Assembly (NCBI RefSeq): GCF_000374145.1
Contig: NZ_KB893654.1
Location: 1,018,995-1,082,994, forward strand
Source of the DNA: Neomegalonema perideroedes DSM 15528
GTDB lineage: Bacteria; Pseudomonadota; Alphaproteobacteria; Rhodobacterales; Rhodobacteraceae
Length of the DNA: 64,000 nt
Direction of reading: 5' to 3'
Shown here: piece after piece, positions 15,208-23,296 of the stretch
Layout: every line of letters begins with the position of its first letter
How positions within the stretch are numbered: position 1 is the first letter of the stretch
The notes under the pieces: model-generated
The model's input: the letters and a program-made list of their open reading frames with translations, nothing else
What the model was told of the DNA's origin: nothing
The model's database searches: none
Program-made: the position numbers and the translations under genes

Positions 15208-17076
15208 ATGAAGACCTCGATCGCCACCGTCTCCGTTTCAGGCGGATTTCAGCAGAAGCTCGCAGCCATAGCTCAGGCGGGCTTCGACGGAATCGAGGTG
15301 TTCGAGCAGGATCTTCTCGCCTCGGATCTCTCGCCGCGCGAATTGGGCCGCATGACGCGCGACCATGGGCTTGAGATCACGCTGTTTCAGCCCTTCCGCG
15401 ATTTCGAGGGCATGCCCGAGCCTTTGCGCGGCCGGGCCTTCGCTCGCGCCGCCCGCAAATTCGAGATCATGAACGAACTCGGCGCGGATCTGATGCTGGT
15501 CTGCTCCAGCACGCATCCCGAGGCTCTGGGCGGCGTGGACCGCGCGGCGGCGGATCTGCGCGAATTGGGCGAGCTTGCGGCGCGTCATGGCGTGCGGGTG
15601 GGCTATGAGGCGCTCTGCTGGGGGCGCTTCGTCAACGACCATCGCGACGCATGGGAGATCGTCCGCCGCGCCGATCATCCGCAGGTCGGGCTGATCCTCG
15701 ACAGCTTCCATTCCCTCGCGCGGCGGATTCCCTCGGATTCGATCCGCAGCGTTCCGGGAGACCGCATCTTCTTCGTCCAGCTCGCCGACGCCCCGGCCAT
15801 TGAGATGGATCTGCTCTATTGGTCGCGGCATTTCCGCAATATGCCCGGCGAAGGCGATCTCGATCTGGTCGGCTTCACGCGGGCCGTGCTGGCGACGGGC
15901 TACGCCGGGCCGCTGAGTCTGGAGATCTTCAACGATCAGTTCCGCTCCGGCCTGCCGCGCCTCGTGGCTCAGGACGGCCAGCGCAGCTTGCGGGCTCTGG
16001 CCGATCAGGCGCGGCGGGCCGAGCCGACGCTGAAGCTCGATCTTCCCGACTTTCCGCCTCCCGCCGAGGTCGAGGGCGTGGAGTTCGTGGAATTCGCCGC
16101 CGGGCCCGAGGAGGCGGGGGCTCTGGAGGGGCTGCTCTCCGCCATGGGCTTTGAAAAGGCGGGGCGTCATCGCTCGAAGCGGGTTTCGCTCTGGCGTCAG
16201 AACGCGGTGAATCTGCTCGTGAACGCCGAGACCGAGGGCTTCGCCTGGCGCTCCTGGGCGACGCATGGCGTGAACGTCTCCGAACTGGCGCTGCGGGTTC
16301 CCGACGCCGGGGCGAGCTTCGCGCGGGCGCGGGCTCTGCTCGCCGAGCCCTATGAACAGAGCCATAAGCCCGGCGAATTGGCGATTCCCGGCGTGAGGGG
16401 CGTGGGCGGCGGAGCCCTGCGTTTCCTTGACGGGGAGGCGGGCGATCTCTGGGCGGTGGATTTCGAACTCAAGACGCCTAACCCGAAGGGCGCGGGCCTG
16501 ACGCGGGTGGACCATGTCGCGCAGACCATGGCCTATGAGGAGATGCTGAGCTGGTCGCTCTTCTACACGACGCTTTTCACGGCCAAGCGGTCGCCTATGG
16601 TGGATGTGGCGGATCCCGACGGGCTGGTGCGCAGCCAAGCGGTGGAATCGGGAGGCTTCCGCGTCACGCTGAACGGCGCCGAGGCCCGGCGGACCCTCGC
16701 CAAGCGCTTTATCGAGGAGAGCTTTGGGTCTTCGGTGCAGCATGTGGCCTTCGCCTGCGCCGACATCTTCGCGACCGCCGAGGCCATGGAGGCGCGCGGC
16801 TTCCCCGCGCTGCGGATCGGCGCGAATTACTTCGGCGACGTGGAGGCCCGCTTCGGCCTCGATCCCGCGCTGACGGCGAAGCTGCGGGCTCATAACGCGA
16901 TGTACGACGAGGACGCGCAGGGCGGATTTTTCCAGATCTTCAGCCGGCCTCTGGCGGGGGGCTTCTTCTTCGAGATCGTGCAGCGCCTCGGCGGCTATGG
17001 GGGCTATGGCGCGCCCAACGCGCCTTTCCGCATCGCCGCCCAGAAGCGCGAGCTGCGCGGGCCGGGCTTCGACTGA
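15208..17076 (+). CDS. quiC: 3-dehydroshikimate dehydratase fused to an HPPD-like domain (QuiC type)
   Basis: A 622-residue two-domain protein. Residues 1 to about 270 are a TIM barrel with metal-site motifs YEALCWGRF (about 133-141), LILDSFHSLA (about 164-173) and SLEIFNDQFRSG (about 238-249). About 290-622 resemble 4-hydroxyphenylpyruvate dioxygenase, with VDHVAQTM, QHVAFACAD and FFFEIVQRLGGYGGYG. This matches the fused QuiC-type enzymes that dehydrate 3-dehydroshikimate to protocatechuate. The role of the HPPD-like half is uncertain. It connects AroE/quinate chemistry to the pca operon and is divergent from a LysR gene. Confidence 0.9.
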   Translation: MKTSIATVSVSGGFQQKLAAIAQAGFDGIEVFEQDLLASDLSPRELGRMTRDHGLEITLFQPFRDFEGMPEPLRGRAFARAARKFEIMNELGADLMLVCSSTHPEALGGVDRAAADLRELGELAARHGVRVGYEALCWGRFVNDHRDAWEIVRRADHPQVGLILDSFHSLARRIPSDSIRSVPGDRIFFVQLADAPAIEMDLLYWSRHFRNMPGEGDLDLVGFTRAVLATGYAGPLSLEIFNDQFRSGLPRLVAQDGQRSLRALADQARRAEPTLKLDLPDFPPPAEVEGVEFVEFAAGPEEAGALEGLLSAMGFEKAGRHRSKRVSLWRQNAVNLLVNAETEGFAWRSWATHGVNVSELALRVPDAGASFARARALLAEPYEQSHKPGELAIPGVRGVGGGALRFLDGEAGDLWAVDFELKTPNPKGAGLTRVDHVAQTMAYEEMLSWSLFYTTLFTAKRSPMVDVADPDGLVRSQAVESGGFRVTLNGAEARRTLAKRFIEESFGSSVQHVAFACADIFATAEAMEARGFPALRIGANYFGDVEARFGLDPALTAKLRAHNAMYDEDAQGGFFQIFSRPLAGGFFFEIVQRLGGYGGYGAPNAPFRIAAQKRELRGPGFD

Positions 17077-17101
17077 AACCGCTCAGGATTTTGGATAAGA
17101 C

Positions 17102-17138
17102 AAAGGGCGCCGGAGGATGTCCTCCGGCGCCCTTTTGG
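17102..17138. terminator. Bidirectional intrinsic terminator
   Basis: A near-perfect inverted repeat of 16-base arms (left arm AAAGGGCGCCGGAGGA) with a very short loop, flanked by A and T runs on both sides. It lies between the convergent quiC and aroE genes and can serve both strands. Confidence 0.85.
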
Positions 17139-17150
17139 GAAGGGTCAAGT

Positions 17151-17978
17151 TCAAAGCGTCTTGAGCGCCTCGCGCAGCAGCGCCTCGGGGATGGGCCGCC
17201 CGTGAAATAATTCATAGGCGTGCAGGCCTTGATAGAAATAAAGCTCATAGCCGCTGACGATCTTCAGCCCGGCCTGTTCGGCCTCCCGCAGAAACTGCGT
17301 CTCGACGGGGGTGTAGACCGCGTCAAAGGCCCAGACCGCCCCCTTGAGCAGGGAAGCGGGCAGGGGAGTCCCCTCATAGCCGACCATCCCGACGGGCGTG
17401 CAGTTGATCAGCCCGGCGGCTCCGGCGACGCCTTCCTCCGGCGTTTCGGCGACGGAGGCCCTCATAGCGCCGCCCGCGGCCTTCAGCGCTTCGGCGAGGG
17501 CCTCCGCTTTGGCTCGGTCGCGCTCAAGGATGCGCAATTCCGTCGCCCCGAGCGCCATCAGCCCGAAGGCGACCGCCTTGCCCACGCCGCCCGCCCCGAC
17601 CATGCAGACCGCGCCCGGCGCGGCCTCGCCCAGCACATGGCGATAGGCCGCCATGAAGCCGGACCAGTCGGTGTTATGGCCCTCGGGGCCTTCCGGCGTG
17701 AAGAGCGCCGTGTTGCAGGCCCCGAGCGCCGCCACGCGCGGATCTGGAATCCTGACTAAAGCCGTCACGCGCTCCTTATAGGGATAGGTGACGTTCAGCC
17801 CGCGATAGCCTGCGGCGCGGGCCTCTTCGAAGACCTCCTCGAAGCTCCGGCCCCGCTCGCGCGGAATCAGACGCTCATAAGAGACCTCGATCCCCGTCAG
17901 CCTTCCCGCCAGCTCATGCAGGCGCGGCGATTGCGAGGCGGCGATGTTGTCGCCGATCAAACCAAGACGGGTGGTCAT
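17151..17978 (-). CDS. Shikimate/quinate dehydrogenase (AroE family)
   Basis: A 275-residue AroE-family enzyme with all canonical motifs: ASQSPRLHELA (about residues 13-23), LNVTYPYKERV (about 62-72), GACNTALF (about 86-93), GHNTDWSGF (about 98-106) and the nucleotide loop GAGGVGKAVAFGL (about 126-138). It would oxidise shikimate or quinate to the 3-dehydro compound for QuiC. The ATG overlaps the TGA of the tctA remnant, which shows it was the last gene of a transporter operon. It is probably catabolic rather than the biosynthetic enzyme. Confidence 0.88.
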   Translation of the reverse strand: MTTRLGLIGDNIAASQSPRLHELAGRLTGIEVSYERLIPRERGRSFEEVFEEARAAGYRGLNVTYPYKERVTALVRIPDPRVAALGACNTALFTPEGPEGHNTDWSGFMAAYRHVLGEAAPGAVCMVGAGGVGKAVAFGLMALGATELRILERDRAKAEALAEALKAAGGAMRASVAETPEEGVAGAAGLINCTPVGMVGYEGTPLPASLLKGAVWAFDAVYTPVETQFLREAEQAGLKIVSGYELYFYQGLHAYELFHGRPIPEALLREALKTL

Positions 17979-18175
17979 TCCGGGGCGGCTCCGGTTGAGG
18001 GCTTGCGGCGTCCGAGGCTCCGGCGCAGCCAGCCGAACAGCGGCGTCTGGCTGAGGAGGGTCGGAACCGCCGCGAGGAAAAGCGCGAGGGACGAAGGGCT
18101 GCTCAGCATATGGGCGCAGAAGGCCGGGAGGCTCTCCTGTTCGGAGATGATCGCGCGGCGCCAGTTCTCACGCGG
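17975..18175 (-). pseudogene. tctA remnant: C-terminal end only
   Basis: In the frame that ends with the TGA overlapping the aroE start, the segment ENWRRAIISEQESLPAF, then LSSPSSLALFLAAVPTLL and a basic tail, resembles the last about 65 residues of the TctA membrane subunit of tripartite tricarboxylate transporters. There is no start and no preceding TctA sequence. The upstream side joins directly to the tctC 5' end in another frame at about 18175. This is a deletion remnant; the assignment is by pattern and needs a profile search. Confidence 0.6.
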
Positions 18176-18372
18176 TCGCTCATGACCGCCCTGCGGCTGA
18201 GAACGGCCTCGGCGCGAGGCGTCGCCGCCCGCATCACGACGTCGGTGGAGCCTCCGGCGTCCCATTGGACGATCCCCTGCGGATCGCGCAGAGGAAATTC
18301 CGCATGCGCCGCTCCGGCGCTCGGAAGACTCAGGGAGAAGGCCGCGCAAGCAGCCGGAAGACGGGCTTTCAT
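18176..18372 (-). pseudogene. tctC remnant: N-terminal end only
   Basis: A good start (GGAGGAAATATG), a signal peptide (MKARLPAACAAFSLSL, ending AHA) and then FPLRDPQGIVQWDAGGSTDV, VMRA, the usual first strand and AGGSTD loop of TctC-type periplasmic binding proteins. The similarity stops after about 65 residues, near SDRV, where the sequence runs into tctA in a different frame. A normal TctC has about 320 residues. The gene is therefore truncated by an internal deletion of the operon. Confidence 0.65.
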
Positions 18373-18651
18373 ATTTCCTCCGTTGGATTTTTTGGGGCGG
18401 ACTCATGAGCGCCCGGCTGTTGTCCTCGCGTCAGATTGCGGAGCGGCGGCGATAACGTCAAAGACCAGTTCTTCGTGTTTATGACCATGATGTTCTGGAA
18501 AGGCGGTCCGGTCTTGATCTCCGGCCGCCTCTCTGGCGCGAATCAAGTCTTTTATGGAATATAATTCAAAATATGAATTTATTTCCATTTTTATCGAAGG
18601 GCTTCCCCCTTCTTGCGTCTGGGAGGGGGAGAGGACGAGGCGTCGCCGCCC
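18373..18651. other. Intergenic leader between IclR gene and tct remnant
   Basis: A gap of 279 bp. It contains the operator-like palindrome at 18556-18586 and an AT-rich stretch around it that could be a minus-strand promoter. Between about 18373 and 18550 I see no convincing gene; a 61-codon open frame on the minus strand has no recognisable features. Confidence 0.5.
18556..18586. promoter_or_regulatory. 31-bp operator-like palindrome, copy 2 (upstream of tct-aroE)
   Basis: Arms GGAATATAATTC and GAATTTATTTCC with the 7-base spacer AAAATAT. This is the most symmetrical of the four copies. It lies 184 bp upstream of the tctC remnant and would control the former tctCBA-aroE operon. The right arm is identical to the right arm of the copy at 31529-31559. 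Confidence 0.62.
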
Positions 18652-19413
18652 CTATCCCAGCAGCCCGCGCAATTCGCCCTGCGCGGCCAGAAGCGCGGGC
18701 AGGAAGCGGTCGCGCAGCGTCTGGGAATCGGCCCGCGCCGCCGCCAGCCCGACGTTGAGCGCGCCCACCGTCCGCCTGCGCGCGTCGAGCAGAGGAACCG
18801 CGATGGAGCGCAGGCCCATTTCGATCTCCTGATCGATCACGGCGCAGCCCTCGGCGCGGATGCGGGCGAGTTCGGCCATGATCTCGGCGGGCTCCGTGAG
18901 GGTCTTCTCCGTGCGGCGAGGCAGGGGCGCGACGCCCAGAAGCGCCTGAGCCTCGGCCTCGGGCAGGGCGGCCAGCATGACGCGCCCCATGCTCGTGCAA
19001 TAGGCGGGCAGCCGCGAACCGGGCGTCAGGCTGATCGACATCACCCGCCGCTGGGCCGCGCGGGCGACGTAAACGATCTCGGCGCCGTCGAGGATCGAGA
19101 CCGAGGAGCTTTCGCCGATCTCCTCGGAAAGCCGGTCGAGGAAGGGCTGCACGATCTGCGGCAGAGGCATGGCGGCGAGGCAGGCCGTGCCCAGACGCAG
19201 CACGCGGGGCGTCAGAGTGAAATATTTGCCGTCCCAATCGGCGTAGCCGTGATGGGCCAGCGTCAGCAGACAGCGCCGCGCCGTGGCCCTGTCCAGCCCT
19301 GAGGCCGCGGCGGCCTGCGTGATCGATTGCCGGGGGCGCTCGGCGGAGAAGGTTTCGATCACCGCCAGCCCCTTGGCGAGGCCGCCCATCATGTCGCGTT
19401 CGGCTATGGCCAT
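18652..19413 (-). CDS. IclR family regulator, PcaR/PcaU/PobR type
   Basis: A 253-residue IclR regulator. The ATG at 19413 (MAIAERDMMGGLAKG) follows GAGGGA; an upstream TTG is less likely. It has the helix-turn-helix ITQAAAASGLDRATARRCL (about residues 30-48), then FTLTPRVLRLGTACLA, which is typical of the beta-ketoadipate subgroup. It also has YCTSMGRVMLAALPE and the C-terminal GALNVGL. It is divergent from pcaI and the intergenic region has a perfect 11-base inverted repeat, so PcaR-like control of pcaIJF by beta-ketoadipate is likely. Confidence 0.88.
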   Translation of the reverse strand: MAIAERDMMGGLAKGLAVIETFSAERPRQSITQAAAASGLDRATARRCLLTLAHHGYADWDGKYFTLTPRVLRLGTACLAAMPLPQIVQPFLDRLSEEIGESSSVSILDGAEIVYVARAAQRRVMSISLTPGSRLPAYCTSMGRVMLAALPEAEAQALLGVAPLPRRTEKTLTEPAEIMAELARIRAEGCAVIDQEIEMGLRSIAVPLLDARRRTVGALNVGLAAARADSQTLRDRFLPALLAAQGELRGLLG

Positions 19414-19426
19414 GGCTTCCCTCAAA

Positions 19427-19463
19427 TTGTGCGATATTCAAACAAATGCTCCATATCGCACAA
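19427..19463. promoter_or_regulatory. Perfect 11-base inverted repeat in the pcaR-pcaI divergent promoter
   Basis: TTGTGCGATAT and ATATCGCACAA, separated by 15 bases, lie between the IclR-type regulator (start 19413) and pcaI (start 19542). Length and position fit an operator for the regulator, acting on both genes. It is unlike the 31-bp GGAA/TTCC palindrome found at four other promoters. Confidence 0.7.
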
Positions 19464-19541
19464 ACTGGATTTACGGCAAGCCCGGGCGCGCTTATCCCTC
19501 GACGCAGGACAGGGGCGAGCCCCCGCCTGAGGGAGAATCCT

Positions 19542-20273
19542 ATGGATAAGAGAGTCGCAGACCTCGCCGCCGCCGTGGCGGGGATCGAAGACGGCATGAC
19601 CGTCATGATCGGCGGCTTCGGCGGCGCCGGATCGCCCATCGAGCTGATCCATGCGCTGATCGACCGTTTCCGCGCCACGGGTTCGCCGCGGAATCTGACC
19701 GTGGTCAACAACAACGCCGGAAACGGCCATGTGGGCCTCGCCGCGCTGATCGAGGCGGGCATGGTGCGCAAGCTGATCTGCTCCTTTCCGCGTTCGGCGG
19801 ATCCGGTGGTCTTCACGGAGCTTTATCTCGCCGGGAAGATCGAGCTGGAGCTGGTTCCGCAAGGCACCCTCGCCGAGCGCATCCGGGCGGGCGGGGCGGG
19901 AATCCCCGCCTTCTACACGCCGACGAGCTACGGAACCGACCTCGCCAAGGGCAAGCCGGTCGAGGAGTTCGAGGGCCGCCCCTATGTGCGCGAGCGCTGG
20001 CTCAAGGCCGATGCGGCCCTGATCAAGGCCGAAACCGCCGATCCGCAGGGCAATCTGACCTATCGGGCGGCGGCGCGGAACTTCAACCCGCTGATGTGCA
20101 TGGCGGCCAAAGAGACCATCGTGCAGGCGAGCCGCATTCTGCCCCCCGGCGGGATCGACCCCGAGACCGTCGTGACGCCGGGCCTCTTCGTGCGGAAGAT
20201 CGTCGAGGTTCCCCATCCTCGTCAGGAGGAGGATCTCAACCGCGCCGGCGCCGTTTATCCTCTGGAGGCCTGA
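19542..20273 (+). CDS. pcaI: 3-oxoadipate CoA-transferase subunit A
   Basis: A 243-residue class I CoA-transferase alpha subunit. The start at 19542 follows GAGGGAGAATCCT. The family motif GMTVMIGGFGGAGSPIELI is at about residues 18-36. With PcaJ it moves CoA from succinyl-CoA to beta-ketoadipate. It is separated from pcaJ by 3 bp and is first in the pcaIJF operon. Confidence 0.94.
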   Translation: MDKRVADLAAAVAGIEDGMTVMIGGFGGAGSPIELIHALIDRFRATGSPRNLTVVNNNAGNGHVGLAALIEAGMVRKLICSFPRSADPVVFTELYLAGKIELELVPQGTLAERIRAGGAGIPAFYTPTSYGTDLAKGKPVEEFEGRPYVRERWLKADAALIKAETADPQGNLTYRAAARNFNPLMCMAAKETIVQASRILPPGGIDPETVVTPGLFVRKIVEVPHPRQEEDLNRAGAVYPLEA

Positions 20274-20276
20274 GCC

Positions 20277-20945
20277 ATGGACAAGCTTTCCACCAATCAG
20301 ATCGCCTGGCGCGCCGCGCAGGACATCGCCGACGGCGCTTATGTGAATCTCGGCATCGGCTTTCCCGAGAAGGTCGCGCAATATCAGCCGCCGGGCCGCG
20401 AGGCGATCTTCCACACGGAAAACGGCATCCTGAATTTCGGCGAGAGCCCCGCGCCCGGCGAAGAGGACTGGGATCTCATCAACGCGGGCAAAAAGGCGGT
20501 GACGCTCAAGCCCGGTTCGGCCTTCTTCCATCACGCCGACAGCTTCGCCATGGTGCGCGGCGGACATCTCGACGTGGCGATTCTCGGCGCTTATGAGGTG
20601 GCCGAAAACGGCGATCTCGCGAATTGGTCCACCGGGCCGAAGGGCGTTCCGGCGGTGGGCGGGGCGATGGATCTCGTGCATGGCGCCAAGCGCGTGGCGG
20701 TGATCATGGACCATGTCGCCAAGGACGGGCGGCCCAAGCTGGTCCAGCGCTGCTCTCTGCCTCTGACGGGCGTGGGCTGCGTGACCCGGATCTACACCAG
20801 CCTCGCGGTGATCGACGTCGAGGGCGGGCGCTTCGTGCTGCGCGAAAAGCCGCCCGCGCTGTCTTTTGAGGCGCTTCAGGCCGCGACCGGCGCCGAATTG
20901 CTGCTGTCCGGCCCTGTGGCCGATCTGATCGCTCCGGAGCTTTGA
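20277..20945 (+). CDS. pcaJ: 3-oxoadipate CoA-transferase subunit B
   Basis: A 222-residue beta subunit. The catalytic glutamate lies in HTENGILNFGE (about residues 45-55), and the N-terminal AYVNLGIGFPEKVA is typical. It also has GGHLDVAILGAYEV (about 94-107). It acts with PcaI; pcaF starts 2 bp after its stop. Confidence 0.94.
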   Translation: MDKLSTNQIAWRAAQDIADGAYVNLGIGFPEKVAQYQPPGREAIFHTENGILNFGESPAPGEEDWDLINAGKKAVTLKPGSAFFHHADSFAMVRGGHLDVAILGAYEVAENGDLANWSTGPKGVPAVGGAMDLVHGAKRVAVIMDHVAKDGRPKLVQRCSLPLTGVGCVTRIYTSLAVIDVEGGRFVLREKPPALSFEALQAATGAELLLSGPVADLIAPEL

Positions 20946-20947
20946 CC

Positions 20948-22153
20948 ATGACGCGCGACGTCTTCATCTGCGACTACATCCGCACGCCCATCGGGCGCTT
21001 CGGCGGCGCTTTATCGGCGGTGCGGGCCGATGATCTGGGCGCGGCTCCGCTTCGGGCGCTTCTGAAGCGCAATCCCGGCGCGGATTGGGCGGCGCTCGAC
21101 GACGTGATCTTCGGCTGCGCCAATCAGGCGGGCGAGGACAACCGCAACGTGGCGCGCATGTCGCTGCTGCTGGCGGGTCTGCCCGAGGCGGTTTCGGGAA
21201 CCACGATCAACCGGCTGTGCGGCTCGGGCATGGACGCGGTCGTCGCGGCGGCGCGGGCGATCAAGGCGGGCGAGGCCGAATTTCTGATCGCGGGGGGCGT
21301 CGAGAACATGTCCCGCGCGCCCTTTGTGCTGCCCAAGGCGGAGAGCGCCTTCTCGCGCGCGGCGGAGATCCACGACACGACCATCGGCTGGCGCTTCGTC
21401 AATCCGCTGATGAAGGCGGCTTACGGCGTGGACTCCATGCCCGAGACCGCCGAGAACGTGGCGGCGGATTTCAGCGTCTCCCGCGAGGATCAGGACGCCT
21501 TCGCCCTGCGCTCTCAACAGAAAGCGGCGGCGGCTCAGGCGAAGGGGCGTCTGGCGCGCGAGATCATTCCGGTGGAGATCCCTCAGCGCAAAGGCGATCC
21601 CCGGATCGTGGACCGCGACGAGCATCCGCGCGAAACCACGCTGGAGGCTCTGGCGAAGCTGTCTGCGCCCTTCCGCAAGGGCGGCTCGGTGACGGCGGGC
21701 AATTCCTCCGGCGTGAACGACGGCGCGGCGGCGCTGATCCTCGCCTCGGCGGAGGCCGCCCGGCGCCATGGCCTGACGCCCATCGCGCGGGTTCTCGGCG
21801 GCGCGACGGCGGGCGTGGCGCCCCGGACGATGGGAATCGGCCCGGTTCCGGCCTCGCAGAAGCTCATGGCGCGGCTGGGTCTGGCCCAGACGGATTTCGA
21901 CGTGATCGAGCTGAACGAGGCTTTCGCCGCTCAGGGGCTGGCCGTCTTGCGCGCTCTGGGAATCGCCGATGCGGATCCGCGCGCGAATCCCAATGGCGGC
22001 GCCATCGCTCTGGGCCATCCCCTCGGCATGTCCGGCGCGCGGATCACGGGAAGCGCCGCGCTGGAGTTGACGCTCTCAGGCGGCCGGCGCTCGCTTTCGA
22101 CCATGTGCGTCGGCGTGGGTCAGGGAATCGCGGTCGCGCTGGAGAGGGTCTAG
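20948..22153 (+). CDS. pcaF: 3-oxoadipyl-CoA thiolase
   Basis: A 401-residue thiolase. The acyl-enzyme cysteine is in NRLCGSGMDAVV (about residue 91). Late motifs are NPNGGAIALGHPLGMSGAR and the second cysteine in CVGVGQG near the C-terminus. GVDSMPETAENVA (about 161-173) is also typical of the beta-ketoadipyl-CoA thiolases. It cleaves beta-ketoadipyl-CoA to succinyl-CoA and acetyl-CoA. It starts 2 bp after pcaJ and is followed by a truncated repeat hairpin. Confidence 0.95.
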   Translation: MTRDVFICDYIRTPIGRFGGALSAVRADDLGAAPLRALLKRNPGADWAALDDVIFGCANQAGEDNRNVARMSLLLAGLPEAVSGTTINRLCGSGMDAVVAAARAIKAGEAEFLIAGGVENMSRAPFVLPKAESAFSRAAEIHDTTIGWRFVNPLMKAAYGVDSMPETAENVAADFSVSREDQDAFALRSQQKAAAAQAKGRLAREIIPVEIPQRKGDPRIVDRDEHPRETTLEALAKLSAPFRKGGSVTAGNSSGVNDGAAALILASAEAARRHGLTPIARVLGGATAGVAPRTMGIGPVPASQKLMARLGLAQTDFDVIELNEAFAAQGLAVLRALGIADADPRANPNGGAIALGHPLGMSGARITGSAALELTLSGGRRSLSTMCVGVGQGIAVALERV

Positions 22154-22192
22154 AGTCTGCGAAGCCTTTTCGGCTTCGCCGGAAAACGCTCC
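22152..22192 (-). repeat. MITE/REP-like repeat, internally deleted copy
   Basis: About 41 bp holding only the GC-rich hairpin (GCGAAGCC, TTTTC, GGCTTCGC) and the terminus GGAAAACGCTC of the 101-bp element at 15094 and 30324. It lies directly after the pcaF stop and could double as a terminator. Confidence 0.65.
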
Positions 22193-22276
22193 GGCGGCCG
22201 CGCTTGCGTCGCGGGGCCCGCTCTTGCATGATCGGAGGATAGGGAAACCGCCCTGAATCCTGAAGAGTCCGCCCGA

Positions 22277-23209
22277 ATGAATAAGCGCGCAGTCATGCAT
22301 CCGGGGGTGAAGCTGCGGCATGTCCGCGCCTTCCTCGACATCGCGGCGGAGCGGAGCCTCACCGCCGTGGCCCGCGCTCAGGGGGTGACGCAGCCTGCGC
22401 TCTCGCGGACGCTCATGGAGCTGGAGACCCTGCTGGGACAGCAGCTGTTCCTGCGTCAGGGGCGGCGGCTGGTGCTGACCGAGGCGGGCGCGCTGTTCCG
22501 CCGCCACGCCGCCATGGCCGTGGAGGCTCTGGACGCGGGCGCCGCCGCCCTGCGGCCCGAGATCAGCGGCGTGGTGCGGGTGGGCGTGCTGCCCACCGCC
22601 GCCACGCGGCTGTTTCCCCGCGTGGTGCTGCGCTTTCGCGAATTGCGCCCCGAGATGGTGTTGGCGGTGGAGACCGGGCCGCATCATCACCTCATCCGGC
22701 TTTTGCGCGAGGGCGGCATCGAATTGATGGTCGGCCGTTTGCCGGACGTCTCCGAGATTCCCGGCCTCAGCTTCGAGCATCTTTATGAGGAGGACATCGT
22801 TCTGGTCGGACGGGCGGGGCATCCTCTGGCGAAGCGCCCGACGGTCGAGGCTCTGGCGGGCTCGGAGCTGATCCTCCCGAGCGCCACGGCGCTGATCCGT
22901 CGCCCGGTGGACGATTACCTCGCCTCGCTCGGGCTGGTCGGGATTCTGCCCATCGCCGAGACGGTGTCTCTGGCGCTGGGGCGCGGCGTCTGCCTCGCTT
23001 CGGACGCGCTGTGGTTCATCTCGCGCGGGGTGGTGGCCGAGGAGCTGGAGCGCGGGCTGATGGTCGAATTCCCGGTGGGCGTGAAGTTCCTGTCGGGCGC
23101 GGTGGGCGTCACCCGCCGGCGCGGAGTCCCGGCGCCGGGAGTCGCGACGCTGGAGGAGGTCGCGCGGGAGGTGGCGCGTCAGGCGGCCCTCGACGAGGAG
23201 AAAGGCTGA
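22277..23209 (+). CDS. pcaQ: LysR family pca regulator, PcaQ type
   Basis: A 310-residue LysR regulator. It has KLRHVRAFLDIAAERSL then VARAQGVTQPALSRTLMELE (helix-turn-helix, about residues 31-50) and LRQGRRLVLTEAG (about 60-72). The segments GVVRVGVLPTAATRLFP, GRLPDVSEIPGLSFEHLYEE and WFISRGVVAEELERG are typical of PcaQ, the activator of pcaDCHGB that responds to beta-carboxy-muconate or lactone intermediates. A PcaQ-like site lies upstream of pcaD. It follows pcaF and reads in the same direction. Confidence 0.85.
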   Translation: MNKRAVMHPGVKLRHVRAFLDIAAERSLTAVARAQGVTQPALSRTLMELETLLGQQLFLRQGRRLVLTEAGALFRRHAAMAVEALDAGAAALRPEISGVVRVGVLPTAATRLFPRVVLRFRELRPEMVLAVETGPHHHLIRLLREGGIELMVGRLPDVSEIPGLSFEHLYEEDIVLVGRAGHPLAKRPTVEALAGSELILPSATALIRRPVDDYLASLGLVGILPIAETVSLALGRGVCLASDALWFISRGVVAEELERGLMVEFPVGVKFLSGAVGVTRRRGVPAPGVATLEEVAREVARQAALDEEKG

Positions 23210-23239
23210 CCGGGCCGCTGTTCGTTTCCGCATGATTTT

Positions 23240-23270
23240 AGAACAAAATTCCAATATAGAATGTGATTCG
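23240..23270. promoter_or_regulatory. 31-bp operator-like palindrome, copy 3 (upstream of epimerase gene)
   Basis: Arms AGAACAAAATTC and GAATGTGATTCG with the 7-base spacer CAATATA. The core ATTC-N7-GAAT is identical in plan to the copies at 3261, 18556 and 31529. It ends 26 bp before the ATG at 23297, so a bound protein would cover the core promoter or transcript start. Confidence 0.55.
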
Positions 23271-23296
23271 ATAAAACGAAATCACAGGGCGGAGCC

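Noticed and set aside
18403-18588. Possible 61-residue gene upstream of the tct remnant
   Set aside because: It overlaps the operator-like palindrome at its start, has no ribosome site and no recognisable features.
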